From: Flammeovirgaceae bacterium BBD 1991-12
Lineage (GTDB): Bacteria > Bacteroidota > Bacteroidia > Cytophagales > Cyclobacteriaceae
Length of the DNA stretch: 51,954 bases
NCBI GenBank assembly: GCA_001657315.1
Contig: LYSV01000070.1
Coordinates: 1 to 51,954, forward strand
Direction: 5' to 3'
Below, one piece after another: positions 33,818 through 41,884 of the stretch (position 1 is its first letter; every line of letters begins with the position of its first letter). A program made the position numbers and the translations under genes. The notes under the pieces were generated by a model that worked only from the letters and a program-made list of their open reading frames with translations, searched no databases and was not told the DNA's origin.

Positions 33818-34587
33818 GCTACAAGTGTAGTGCCGATTTCATTGTTCAGGTTCAGGGCATCTTTAATTACAACCCTGATCCCACTATGTAATGCATTAAA
33901 AGCATTGTCCAGTTTGGGGATCATACCATCGACAATGATCCCTTCTTCTTTAAGTTGAAGATAGTATTGCCAGCTGAGCTCAGGCACTAGTGAGCTTTGA
34001 TCTTCCACATCCAGTAATACCCCGGCCTTTTCAAAACAGTAGATCAATGAAACCTCAAAATGTGAGTGCAGGCTCACGGCTATTCCGGAGGCGAGGGTAT
34101 CTGCATTGGTATTGAGCATATTCCCCTTTTGATCATGGGTAAGAGCGCAGAAAACAGGTGTGATCCCACTGTCCAGCAGGTTTTGGAGTAGTGCCGAATT
34201 AATGTCTTCTACTTCGAAATCCCCTACAAAACCATAGTCAATGGTCTCATGTATACGTTTATGAGCGGGAATGATATTGCCATCGGCACCGCTCAGTCCT
34301 AGGGCATTGTGCTTCAGCGCCTGCAACCGAGCGACGATATTCTTATTCACCAGACCTCCATATACCATAGTGACCACCTCCAGTGTCTTCTCGTCCGTTA
34401 CTCTTCTGCCTTTGATCAAATGTGGTTCAATACCGAGCCTTTTGGACATCTCAGAAGCTTTTTTGCCTCCTCCATGGACCAGTAACTTTTTGCCTTCGAG
34501 TGCCACAAACTGGTGAAGAACAGTATCCAGCTTGAAAGGGTCGTCAATGACCTGTCCTCCGATCTTTACTACTGTAAGTTTATCCAT
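33814..34587 (-). CDS. argB: N-acylglutamate kinase
   Basis: 257 residues of the amino-acid kinase family: VVKIGGQVID at the N-terminus, the phosphate loop HGGGKKASEMSKRLG (about 39-53), and near the C-terminus EEGIIVDGMIPKLDNAFNAL, the region that binds acylglutamate and ATP. No N-terminal extension is present, so the arginine-feedback type with an extra N-terminal helix is unlikely. It phosphorylates N-acetyl- or N-succinylglutamate for ArgC. It overlaps argF' by 8 bases and argE by 4, consistent with tight coupling. Confidence 0.95.
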   Translation of the reverse strand: MDKLTVVKIGGQVIDDPFKLDTVLHQFVALEGKKLLVHGGGKKASEMSKRLGIEPHLIKGRRVTDEKTLEVVTMVYGGLVNKNIVARLQALKHNALGLSGADGNIIPAHKRIHETIDYGFVGDFEVEDINSALLQNLLDSGITPVFCALTHDQKGNMLNTNADTLASGIAVSLHSHFEVSLIYCFEKAGVLLDVEDQSSLVPELSWQYYLQLKEEGIIVDGMIPKLDNAFNALHSGIRVVIKDALNLNNEIGTTLVA

Positions 34588-35518
34588 GACTTTCCAGTAT
34601 ATTTTTCAGTACCGCCTGTGCTGAACATTCCCGGTTTTTTGCCTGCTGGTAAACAATGGAATGGTCAATGACCTCGTCAGTAGCCACTACATTTCTGCGT
34701 ATCGGCAGGCAATGCATGAATTTGCCCTGCCGGGTCACATCCATTTTGTCTTTTGTTATGGTCCAGTCTTCCTCCACCGGCAGGATCTTTCCGTAGTCAT
34801 GATAGCCGGACCAGTTTTTGGCATAAATAAAATCGGCCTTTTCAAAGGCCTCGTATTGATCGTGGATCACTTCCACTCCGTTCATGAATTCATCTGCCAG
34901 CTCGTACCCTTTCGGACATGTTAGCACCACATGGGCATCTGTTTTTTTTATCCATTGTAAAAAGGAATTCGGGACAGCCTGTGGCAATGCCTTCGGGTGT
35001 GGCGCCCAGGAAAGCACTACTTTGGGCTTTTTTATCAGGTACTCTTCAATAGTGACCAGATCGGCCAGGGATTGCAGAGGATGAAGGGTGGCTGACTCAA
35101 GGCTGATAACCGGTACCTCGGAGTATTCCATGAATTGCCGGAGAACTTTCTCTGAATAGTCGTCCTCTCTGCTTTGTAGTTCAGGGAATGTCCTTACGCC
35201 CAGTACATCCACGTAACTACTGATCACCTTTACTGCATCCCTGATGTGTTCCTGGCTGTCGCCATTCATCACAGCGCCGTCTTCAAACTCTATTTTCCAG
35301 CCGTCTTTATCTACATTCATAACGATCACATTCATGCCCAGATTATAGCCTGCCTTTTGTGCGCTGAGACGTGTTCGCAGGCTGGGGTTAAAAAAGATGA
35401 GGCCAAGGGTTTTGTTATGGCCTATCCTGCTCTGTAATGGATCTGCCTTGAGCCGGATGGCTTCTTCAACAAGTTTCGGTATGTCTTCTGCGTCGTGTAC
35501 GGATGTAAAGTTTTTCAT
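34580..35518 (-). CDS. argF': N-acylornithine carbamoyltransferase (ArgF')
   Basis: 312 residues from the ATG at 35518; an in-frame ATG at 35536 adds six residues. The carbamoyl-phosphate motif is FFNPSLRTRLSAQKAG (the S-L-R-T-R form), HPLQS and FMHCLPIRRN complete the site. The overall sequence follows the AOTCase/SOTCase branch, which acts on N-acetyl- or N-succinylornithine, not ordinary OTCase. In the 80s-90s loop the residues are GDSQEH; from memory, SOTCase has Pro and AOTCase Glu at the Gln position, so the substrate cannot be settled here. A 223-bp gap and a KilA-N gene separate it from argD. Confidence 0.93.
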   Translation of the reverse strand: MKNFTSVHDAEDIPKLVEEAIRLKADPLQSRIGHNKTLGLIFFNPSLRTRLSAQKAGYNLGMNVIVMNVDKDGWKIEFEDGAVMNGDSQEHIRDAVKVISSYVDVLGVRTFPELQSREDDYSEKVLRQFMEYSEVPVISLESATLHPLQSLADLVTIEEYLIKKPKVVLSWAPHPKALPQAVPNSFLQWIKKTDAHVVLTCPKGYELADEFMNGVEVIHDQYEAFEKADFIYAKNWSGYHDYGKILPVEEDWTITKDKMDVTRQGKFMHCLPIRRNVVATDEVIDHSIVYQQAKNRECSAQAVLKNILESHG

Positions 35519-35741
35519 ATTGTTGATATTCCACACATCTGTGTTTAGTCACTTTATTTCTGCGGACAAAACCAAATGTCAGTTCTTATGACCCTTTGGT
35601 TGGGATACAGGTTTTGGGTGGTTTAGATTATTGTTCAATGTTCAGGTTCTGCTTTTAGCTTTTATTTTATTTGTCTATATCCACATAAGTTGTTTCGGAT
35701 AATTTTTTAAGGGATTTTATAAAATCCTTACCATCAAGTGT
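35519..35741. other. Junction between KilA-N gene and argF'
   Basis: AT-rich gap. It contains the palindrome GGATTTTATAAAATCC (35712-35727), the dyad ACACATCTGTGT (35533-35544) just ahead of argF', and a short loosely heptameric stretch around 35630-35665 (TTGTTCA, ATGTTCA, then CTTTTAG, CTTTTAT). It may hold a promoter for argF' made necessary by the inserted gene. Confidence 0.45.
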
Positions 35742-36530
35742 TTAGAGTTGTGTTTTTGCCAGAATTGTCAATTGTTTAAATCGGTCAGCCTTGTCTACCT
35801 TCTGACTGATCAAAACAGCATTGGTATTTTCTAGATTCGACATTACTACAAGTTCATTTATACTTGCAAAGTCTCTGATATTCAGTCCTTTTTCTGCATG
35901 TTTCTTATTTGCTTCTCGCCAGTCCTTTGCAGTACAATTGAACAAAGCCACATTAAGTAGATCGGCTTCTTCTGCATAAATAATCCATTCGGCGTCTTTT
36001 CGGTAGTCTTTTTTAGGAATTATATGATTTTTAATGGCGTCTGTATGCAAATGATAATTGGTTTTAGTCAGGATACGTTTAACATTCCATTCCAGGTTGT
36101 ACTTATTGGTTTCAATTTCCTTCAGACGTTGGAATTCTTTAATAAGCAGGAGTTTGAACATGGGGCTTATCCAGGAACCAAATTCAAATGCAATATCCTT
36201 ATGGGCATACGTTCCACCGTATCGACCGGATTTTGAGAAAATACCGATCGCTCTGGTTGCATCAACCCACTTTTTCGGCGTCAGGTTAAAGCTGTTGAGC
36301 CCGGCTTGTTTCCTAAAGGTGTCGAATTCGACAGGTTTAAAATTTGGGTTATGGATTGTCTCCCAAAGTCCAATGAACTCAACTGTGTTTCGGTTTCTCA
36401 TCCAGTTGCGGATATGGTTATCTCCTTCCTCATCTTTGACCATGTCCGTCAGGCATATATAATCTTCTTCGTTCTGTTTTGCGATAGAAATTATTTTGTC
36501 CTGTACTTCAATGGTATTGATAGTAGTCAT
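35742..36530 (-). CDS. KilA-N domain protein
   Basis: 262 residues. The KilA-N domain fills about 20-130: YICLTDMVKDEEGDNHIRNW, VEFIGLWETIHNPNFKPVEF, LTPKKWVDATRAIGIFSKSG, YAHKDIAFEFGSWISPMFKLL. The C-terminal half is polar and unrecognised. KilA-N is a DNA-binding module typical of phage and accessory genes. Here it lies inside the arginine operon, in the same direction, between argD and argF', with AT-rich gaps on both sides (125 and 223 bp), and is itself richer in A+T than its neighbours. It is probably an insertion of foreign origin with no role in arginine synthesis (inference). Confidence 0.88.
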   Translation of the reverse strand: MTTINTIEVQDKIISIAKQNEEDYICLTDMVKDEEGDNHIRNWMRNRNTVEFIGLWETIHNPNFKPVEFDTFRKQAGLNSFNLTPKKWVDATRAIGIFSKSGRYGGTYAHKDIAFEFGSWISPMFKLLLIKEFQRLKEIETNKYNLEWNVKRILTKTNYHLHTDAIKNHIIPKKDYRKDAEWIIYAEEADLLNVALFNCTAKDWREANKKHAEKGLNIRDFASINELVVMSNLENTNAVLISQKVDKADRFKQLTILAKTQL

Positions 36531-36654
36531 CTGCTCTGATTTTCAGAGACCGAATTTATGCAATTAATGACATTTTGCCCGGGGTTGAAGAAACAATAGC
36601 CATAAGGTTTATATTCTTTGCAATTTAACCAGTAGAATAATCGGTGCATACTAC

Positions 36655-37812
36655 TCAAACCGATACCCCCGGGCTTTTCATTTGACCAATTACCTCTTTC
36701 AGACTTTTTACAAAAAGGTCGGCTTCTTCAACAGAAAGTGTCAGTGGGGGGAGGAGCCGCAATACATTCGGATTGGAGGCAACACCCGTAAAAATATGAT
36801 GCTCCCTGAGTATCTTTTTTCTCATTTCAGCTATAGGGTGATCAAATTCAATGCCTATCATGAGTCCCTTACCCCTTACTTCCTTTGCCTCTCCTATCTC
36901 CTTCAATTTCTGTATGAAATAGTTGCCAACATCTGTGACATTTTGGAGCAGGTTTTCGTTTTCCATGATGTCAAGTACGGCTATACCAGCGGCACATGCC
37001 AGATGATTTCCTCCAAAGGTAGTTCCTGACATACCAAACCACCCTTCGATATCCGGCCGGATTAATATGCCGCCGATGGGAAAGCCATTTCCCATACCCT
37101 TGGCTATGGTGATCACATCTGGCCTTAGCCCAGGGACATACTGATGTGCAAAGAATTTTCCCGATCTTCCGTACCCGGATTGGATCTCGTCCAGGATCAG
37201 AAAAGCTCCATATTTCTCTGTAAGAGATCTCAGTCCCATGAGAAATTCTGCCGACGGTTCATAGATACCCCCGAGGCCTTGTATACCCTCGATGATCACT
37301 GCACATACATCATCATTTTGCAGTGATTTTTCAACGCCTTCAAGGTCACCCAGCTCAAAAAACGCTACATTATGTACGGCATCTGCCGGAGCCCGGTATT
37401 TTGGACTGTCCGTTACGGCTACAGCTCTTGAGGTTCTTCCATGAAATCCTCTGCTAAAGGCGATGAACTTACTTTTTTCATTCTGAAAGGAAGCTATTTT
37501 TAACGCATTCTCGGTGGCTTCGGCACCCGAGTTGCACAGGAACAGCTGGTAATCGTCATAGCCTGACAGTTTGCCCAGCTTCTCTGCCAGCTCAAGCTGT
37601 AGCCGGTTGATCACAGAGTTGGAATAAAACGAGATCTTGTCCAACTGGTCCCTGATCCTTTGTACGTAAAGGGGATGCGTATGACCTACGGAGATCACGG
37701 CATGACCCCCATACAGATCCAGATATTTTTGTCCATCACTATCATACACCCAGCAGCCCTCTCCTTTGACCAGTTCGATGTCCATTAAGGGATATACATT
37801 GAAGAAATTCAT
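36655..37812 (-). CDS. argD: N-acylornithine aminotransferase
   Basis: 385 residues of class-III PLP aminotransferases. Seen are LYGGHAVISVGHTHP, LFLCNSGAEATENALKIA, FHGRTSRAVAVT, the Asp that pairs with the pyridine N in LILDEIQSGYGRSGKFFA and the Schiff-base Lys in ITIAKGMGNGFPIGG. It converts N-acylglutamate semialdehyde to N-acylornithine. A 7-bp repeat array begins only 5 bases upstream of its start codon. Gene order places it between proC and the KilA-N insertion. Confidence 0.96.
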   Translation of the reverse strand: MNFFNVYPLMDIELVKGEGCWVYDSDGQKYLDLYGGHAVISVGHTHPLYVQRIRDQLDKISFYSNSVINRLQLELAEKLGKLSGYDDYQLFLCNSGAEATENALKIASFQNEKSKFIAFSRGFHGRTSRAVAVTDSPKYRAPADAVHNVAFFELGDLEGVEKSLQNDDVCAVIIEGIQGLGGIYEPSAEFLMGLRSLTEKYGAFLILDEIQSGYGRSGKFFAHQYVPGLRPDVITIAKGMGNGFPIGGILIRPDIEGWFGMSGTTFGGNHLACAAGIAVLDIMENENLLQNVTDVGNYFIQKLKEIGEAKEVRGKGLMIGIEFDHPIAEMRKKILREHHIFTGVASNPNVLRLLPPLTLSVEEADLFVKSLKEVIGQMKSPGVSV

Positions 37813-37817
37813 GTGTC

Positions 37818-37859
37818 AGTTATTAGTCTTGAGTAATGAGTCATAAATCACAAGCGGAG
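37818..37859. repeat. 7-bp-period array: AGTnnnn
   Basis: Six consecutive heptamers, the first four beginning AGT (AGTTATT, AGTCTTG and so on), the last two weaker (AAT, AGC). It lies 5 bases upstream of the argD start codon. A second, weaker run of ATTnnnn heptamers occurs at about 37870-37890. Confidence 0.7.
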
Positions 37860-37903
37860 AAAGGGAAATTATTCAACATTTATAATTCAGACATTAAAAA
37901 TTT

Positions 37904-38713
37904 TCATTTGCCCTTCATCGCATTGATGCGTTCGAAAGAAGTGACCAGCCCCTTGATAAGGGCTGAGCTCAGGCCATGATGTTCCATTTCATTAAGCCCG
38001 GAAATGGTACAACCCTGGGGAGTAGTTACCCTGTCGATCTCTTTTTCCGGGTGTCCTCCGTTACCGGCCAGCAGGCTCGCGGCGCCCTTACAGGTTTGCA
38101 CAGCTATTTGCTGAGCGTCCTCTGCATCGAAGCCCAACTGAACTCCACCCTGAGTGGTAGCCCTGATGAACCGCATCCAGAAGGCGATACCGCTGGCACA
38201 GACAACGGTAGCTGCCTGCATCAGCTCTTCATGTATTTCCATGGTCTTTCCCACACAGTCAAATATGGAATGCACCAGACTAAGTTTGGCCTTTCCTTTA
38301 TCATTGCAGGCAATACAGGTCATGGACTCAAGTACTGCAATGGCCGTGTTTGGCATAGCCCGCACGACTGCACAGCTTTTTCCTATCGTTTGTTCTATCT
38401 GCTCAATCGTTACCGCGGTGATCACGGATATCAGTGTATGACGTTCCGGATCCACATGATCTCTGATCTCTTCCAGTAATCCAGACAACTGTTTCGGCTG
38501 TACAGCAAGTATGATCAGGTCTGAAGACTGTACGGCCTGTACATTGTCAGAAGTGACCATCACTTGCTGATGCTTTATTTTTTCAAGAGAAGAGAGTTCA
38601 CGCCGGGTGAGGATCACCTTGTTTGTGGCCAGCAGCCCACCTTTCTCGAGGCCTTTGAAGATGGCCAGCCCCAGGTTTCCCGCTCCTATGATGGCTATCG
38701 TTTGATTATCCAT
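37904..38713 (-). CDS. proC: Pyrroline-5-carboxylate reductase
   Basis: 269 residues. N-terminal dinucleotide motif GAGNLGLAIFKGL, the LILAVQPKQL strand, VVRAMPNTAIAV, and the C-terminal dimerisation region with TTQGGVQLGF, TPQGCTISGLNEMEHHGLSSALIKGL. It makes proline from pyrroline-5-carboxylate, which can come from ornithine-linked pathways. Its presence inside the arginine operon ties proline supply to arginine control; the gene starts 5 bases after the argC stop. Confidence 0.95.
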   Translation of the reverse strand: MDNQTIAIIGAGNLGLAIFKGLEKGGLLATNKVILTRRELSSLEKIKHQQVMVTSDNVQAVQSSDLIILAVQPKQLSGLLEEIRDHVDPERHTLISVITAVTIEQIEQTIGKSCAVVRAMPNTAIAVLESMTCIACNDKGKAKLSLVHSIFDCVGKTMEIHEELMQAATVVCASGIAFWMRFIRATTQGGVQLGFDAEDAQQIAVQTCKGAASLLAGNGGHPEKEIDRVTTPQGCTISGLNEMEHHGLSSALIKGLVTSFERINAMKGK

Positions 38714-38718
38714 AATTC

Positions 38719-39693
38719 TTAAAACATTGAAGCTTTTAGTCCAAGCCCAAGCCTTTGGTCGAGACTGAACATGAGGTTCATATTTTCAACTGCCTGGCCG
38801 GAGGCTCCCTTCAGGAGATTGTCTATAACACTGGTGATCAGTAGGTAATCCCCATGTTTTTCAAGGTGCAGCAGACATTTGTTGGTGTTAACCACTTGTT
38901 TGAGGTGGACGGGTTCATCTGCCACAGTAGTGAACGGAGCATTTTCATAGTAATTGTGGTATACATTTTTCATCTCTTCAACGTTCTGAGGAGTGTGCGT
39001 GTAAACTGTGGCGAGGATACCGCGTGTGAAATTGCCTCTCACCGGAATAAAATTCACGGGCTCATCAAACCATGGCTGCAGGCTTTTTATGCTCTCGGTG
39101 ATCTCGGCCAAATGCTGATGACTAAAGGGTTTGTAAATGGACACATTGTTGTTCCTCCATGTGAAATGAGTAGTTGAGGTCAGGGACTGTCCTGCTCCTG
39201 TGGAGCCTGTAATGGCATTTACATGTACTTCATTCTCCAGCTTTTCCTCATGGGCCAGCGGCAGCAGGGCCAGCTGGATAGCAGTGGCAAAGCAGCCCGG
39301 GTTAGCGATATTCCGGGCCTTTGTGATCTGTGTTCCGTTCAGTTCGGGAAGGCCATAGACAAAACTTCTGCCATTGAAGGTAGAACCCTTCTTTAAACGA
39401 AAGTCATTGCTCAGGTCTATGATCCTGGACCCGTTCATCGGATTTTTTTCAAGATATTCCCTGCTTTTTCCATGCCCGAGACACAGGAAGACTACATCGG
39501 AGTCAGAGTCAGGTTCCTTGCTGAACTTCAGGTTGGTTTCGCCCACCAGATCATGGTGTGCTGCATGAACAGGCTGACCCGCATGACTTTGGCTTACAAC
39601 GGACAGGGTTTCTACCTCCGGGTGGTGGATCAGTGTTCTGATGAGCTCGCCGGCAGTATAACCGGCCCCGCCTATAACTGCTGCTTTTATCAT
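38719..39693 (-). CDS. argC: N-acyl-gamma-glutamyl-phosphate reductase
   Basis: 324 residues. The NADP motif GGAGYTAGELIRTLIHHPEVE opens the protein (about 8-27; written here in part), the catalytic Cys is in IANPGCFATAIQLALLPL (about 136), and the His-containing substrate region HQHLAEI is present. Length is normal for the short ArgC type. It overlaps argG by 4 bases (ATGA). Confidence 0.95.
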   Translation of the reverse strand: MIKAAVIGGAGYTAGELIRTLIHHPEVETLSVVSQSHAGQPVHAAHHDLVGETNLKFSKEPDSDSDVVFLCLGHGKSREYLEKNPMNGSRIIDLSNDFRLKKGSTFNGRSFVYGLPELNGTQITKARNIANPGCFATAIQLALLPLAHEEKLENEVHVNAITGSTGAGQSLTSTTHFTWRNNNVSIYKPFSHQHLAEITESIKSLQPWFDEPVNFIPVRGNFTRGILATVYTHTPQNVEEMKNVYHNYYENAPFTTVADEPVHLKQVVNTNKCLLHLEKHGDYLLITSVIDNLLKGASGQAVENMNLMFSLDQRLGLGLKASMF

Positions 39694-40898
39694 TTTTTCG
39701 TTATCAATGGATTTTGATTAATGGCATGATGGATCTTGGTCTGATTGGCCAGTATTTTTGTAAAACCTTTTACATCTTCTCCCGTCCATGCATTATTCAT
39801 TTCACCATAGTCACCAAACTTTGAGTTCATGAGATCATAGTCAGATTGAACACCTATGACCTCGAACCGGTAGGGTGAAAGTTCTATCTCCACACTACCC
39901 GTTACATTGCCTTGTGTGTCTTCCATGAATTTTTCAATATTCCGCATGACCGGATCGAGGTACTGTCCCTCATGCATGAGCATACCATACCACTCCGCCA
40001 GTTGATCTTTCCAGTATTGCTGCCACCTGGTGAGTACATGCTTCTCAAGAGTATGATGTGCCTTGATGATGATCATGGGGGCTGCTGCTTCAAAACCTAC
40101 CCGGCCCTTGATGCCAATGATGGTATCGCCAATGTGAATATCCCTGCCTGCGGCATACTGACTGGCCATACTTTCCAATTTCCGGATAGCCTGAACGGGG
40201 GAATACTCGATGCCGTTAAGGCCTGTTAGCTCACCTTTGTGGAAGTACAGTGAGATCTTTTCTGTGTCCTGTTTTCGCAGGGGGCTTGGGTACGCACTGT
40301 CCGGTAAGGACTGGTGAGAGGTGAGGGTTTCCGCACCACCAACACTGGTGCCCCACAGGCCTTTATTGATCGAATATTTTGCTTTTTCCCAATTCATCTC
40401 CACACCATGCGACTTAAGGTACTGTATTTCCTGTTCACGGGAGAGCTGCTGGTCGCGAATAGGTGTGATCACCTCTGTCTCAGGGGCCAGGATGTTGAAT
40501 ACCAGGTCAAACCGCACCTGATCATTGCCGGCGCCGGTGCTGCCGTGAGCAATGTAGCCGCTTTCGATCTCTTTCGCATAGTTGGCGATGGCAATGGCCT
40601 GGAAAACACGTTCCGCACTTACGGATAGCGGATAGGTGTTATTCTTGAGTATGTTGCCGTAGATCAGGAATTTTACTCCCTGCTGGTAAAATTCATCTGT
40701 GACATCAATGGTCTTGTGCTGGTGTACTCCAAGGGATGTTGCCCTTTGTTCGATTTGCTGTACCTCTTCAGCATCGAAACCACCGGTATTTACAAGAGCC
40801 GAGTAGACCTCGAGCCCAAGTTCATGGGTCAGATATTTTACACAATAGGAGGTATCCAAACCGCCGGAGAAGGCCAGTACAACTTTTTTATTGTTCAT
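39690..40898 (-). CDS. argG: Argininosuccinate synthase
   Basis: 402 residues. The PP-loop ATP motif VVLAFSGGLDTSYCVKYL is at the N-terminus; downstream are YIAHGSTGAGNDQVRF and WGTSVGGAETLTS, the citrulline- and aspartate-binding segments. It condenses citrulline with aspartate. The start codon is 1 base after the stop of the GNAT gene, so GNAT and argG are the first two enzymes of the operon, read right after the leader. Confidence 0.96.
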   Translation of the reverse strand: MNNKKVVLAFSGGLDTSYCVKYLTHELGLEVYSALVNTGGFDAEEVQQIEQRATSLGVHQHKTIDVTDEFYQQGVKFLIYGNILKNNTYPLSVSAERVFQAIAIANYAKEIESGYIAHGSTGAGNDQVRFDLVFNILAPETEVITPIRDQQLSREQEIQYLKSHGVEMNWEKAKYSINKGLWGTSVGGAETLTSHQSLPDSAYPSPLRKQDTEKISLYFHKGELTGLNGIEYSPVQAIRKLESMASQYAAGRDIHIGDTIIGIKGRVGFEAAAPMIIIKAHHTLEKHVLTRWQQYWKDQLAEWYGMLMHEGQYLDPVMRNIEKFMEDTQGNVTGSVEIELSPYRFEVIGVQSDYDLMNSKFGDYGEMNNAWTGEDVKGFTKILANQTKIHHAINQNPLITKK

Positions 40899-40899
40899 G

Positions 40900-41553
40900 T
40901 TAAAACATTTTAGCTTTTAATCCTGCCCGCATCTTTCTTTTGGCTTTCAGACTGTGGAGCATTACAAATCGTTTAAACCGTTGCCAGCGCAGCTCCTTGT
41001 CCCGCATCTTTGGCTCAGGTTTTACCTTAAGCGGATCATACAACATGCCTGTGCACAGGCAGTGGGATCTTTCGGTACGGGTAAGAATGTCATAGTTTTT
41101 ACAGCTCTGGCACCCGGACCAAAAATTTTCATCTGTAGTGAGCTCTGAGAAGGTCACCGGCTTGTAGCCAAGATCGGAGTTGATCTTCATGACTGCCAGA
41201 CTGGTGGTAATACCAAATATTTTGGATCCCGGGTATTTTTCCTTTGAAAGATTAAAAACTGCTTTTTTGATCCTTTTGCCCAGACCTGTTCCTCTGAAAT
41301 CCGGATGTACAATAAGACCGGAATTGGCGACATACTTGTGATGACCCCAGGTCTCTATGTAACAAAAGCCTACCAGTTTTCCATCTTTTAAGGCAATAAT
41401 GGCCTTCCCTTCCATCATTTTTGCTTTGACGTACATGGGCGACCTCTTGGCTATTCCTGTGCCTCTTTGTAAGGCAGCCTGCTCCATGAGCAGGCATATA
41501 TCTTCTGCAAATTGCAAATGGTCCTCACTTGCGGTTTTAATTTCGACGTCCAT
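40900..41553 (-). CDS. GNAT acyltransferase, candidate N-acylglutamate synthase
   Basis: 217 residues from the ATG at 41553; the frame is open further upstream, but those codons belong to the leader region. The GNAT core has the acyl-CoA pyrophosphate loop GLIVHPDFRGTGLGKRIKKA, preceded by AIIALKDGKLVGFCYIETWG. After the core comes an unusual cysteine cluster, C-x2-C-x13-C-x-C (SGCQSCKN ... HCLCTG), that could bind zinc or a cluster. As first gene of the arginine operon with no other ArgA or ArgJ in sight, it is the obvious candidate for the first step, acyl transfer to glutamate (inference). Confidence 0.85.
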   Translation of the reverse strand: MDVEIKTASEDHLQFAEDICLLMEQAALQRGTGIAKRSPMYVKAKMMEGKAIIALKDGKLVGFCYIETWGHHKYVANSGLIVHPDFRGTGLGKRIKKAVFNLSKEKYPGSKIFGITTSLAVMKINSDLGYKPVTFSELTTDENFWSGCQSCKNYDILTRTERSHCLCTGMLYDPLKVKPEPKMRDKELRWQRFKRFVMLHSLKAKRKMRAGLKAKMF

Positions 41554-41630
41554 TTTCGAAATAATTAATGGATATGCTTCAGGAGCACTTTGTGTTTTTG
41601 AAATGAGATTTAAGAACGAGATGAGAGAAT

Positions 41631-41676
41631 GCAGTGGGCGTACCACCGCTTGAACAACGCTACCCCAAAAGGGGCC
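41631..41676 (-). promoter_or_regulatory. Leader hairpins between arg leader ORF and first arg gene
   Basis: On the minus strand, CCCC-TTTT-GGGG (41663-41674) covers the last codons and stop of the leader peptide, and a second hairpin with a 7-bp stem including one G-U pair (GCGGTGG/CCCACTGC-type, 41631-41649) follows. A stretch GGTAC in the second hairpin can instead pair with GTACC inside the leader ORF (around 41706-41711), giving an alternative structure. No U-run follows, so the mechanism (Rho, intrinsic or translational) is open. Confidence 0.55.
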
Positions 41677-41764
41677 TGGTTGTCCTAATCCTGGCACATG
41701 GAGCCGGTACCGCACTCGGGAAGAGAGCGAGAGAGTTGAAGATATTCGTGTCAGAATTAGCCAT
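41660..41764 (-). CDS. Putative arginine-operon leader peptide (34 aa)
   Basis: ATG at 41764, stop TAG at 41660, too short to be found by usual length cut-offs. The first 24 codons contain no Arg; then three AGG Arg codons fall within six codons (residues 25, 27 and 30; the end reads CARIRTTRPLLG), immediately followed by the GC-rich hairpin at the stop codon. It is on the same strand as, and 106 bases ahead of, the first arginine-operon gene. A ribosome slowed at AGG by arginine shortage would sit on the hairpin region, which is the classical logic of amino-acid attenuation. No homologous leader is known to me. Confidence 0.65.
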   Translation of the reverse strand: MANSDTNIFNSLALFPSAVPAPCARIRTTRPLLG

Positions 41765-41774
41765 TAGAAGGTAC

Positions 41775-41804
41775 AAAGGATGTGATTTAATTTTTTAAAT
41801 GCAA
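41775..41804 (-). promoter_or_regulatory. Candidate promoter of the arginine operon
   Basis: Minus strand TTG (41804-41802) is spaced 19 bases from ATCCTTTG (41782-41775), near the Bacteroidota -33 TTG / -7 TAnnTTTG pattern (TA replaced by AT). Transcription would begin only a few bases before the leader ATG at 41764. Confidence 0.35.
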
Positions 41805-41884
41805 GACTTACCCAAATTTTTGTTTCTGTTTGACAGCCGGTCCATGGTTTTTCACGTTGTAGATAAAGGATGTAGTTTTACGAT

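Noticed and set aside
17264-35544. Dyad ACACATCTGTGT at 17264-17275 and 35533-35544
   Set aside because: Two copies of a 12-bp palindromic word can easily arise by chance in 52 kb, and the neighbouring genes (fecI and argF') have no obvious common control.
41554-41715. Longer N-terminus for the GNAT protein
   Set aside because: These codons overlap the leader ORF and its hairpins in another frame; the residues are unlike any GNAT N-terminus.
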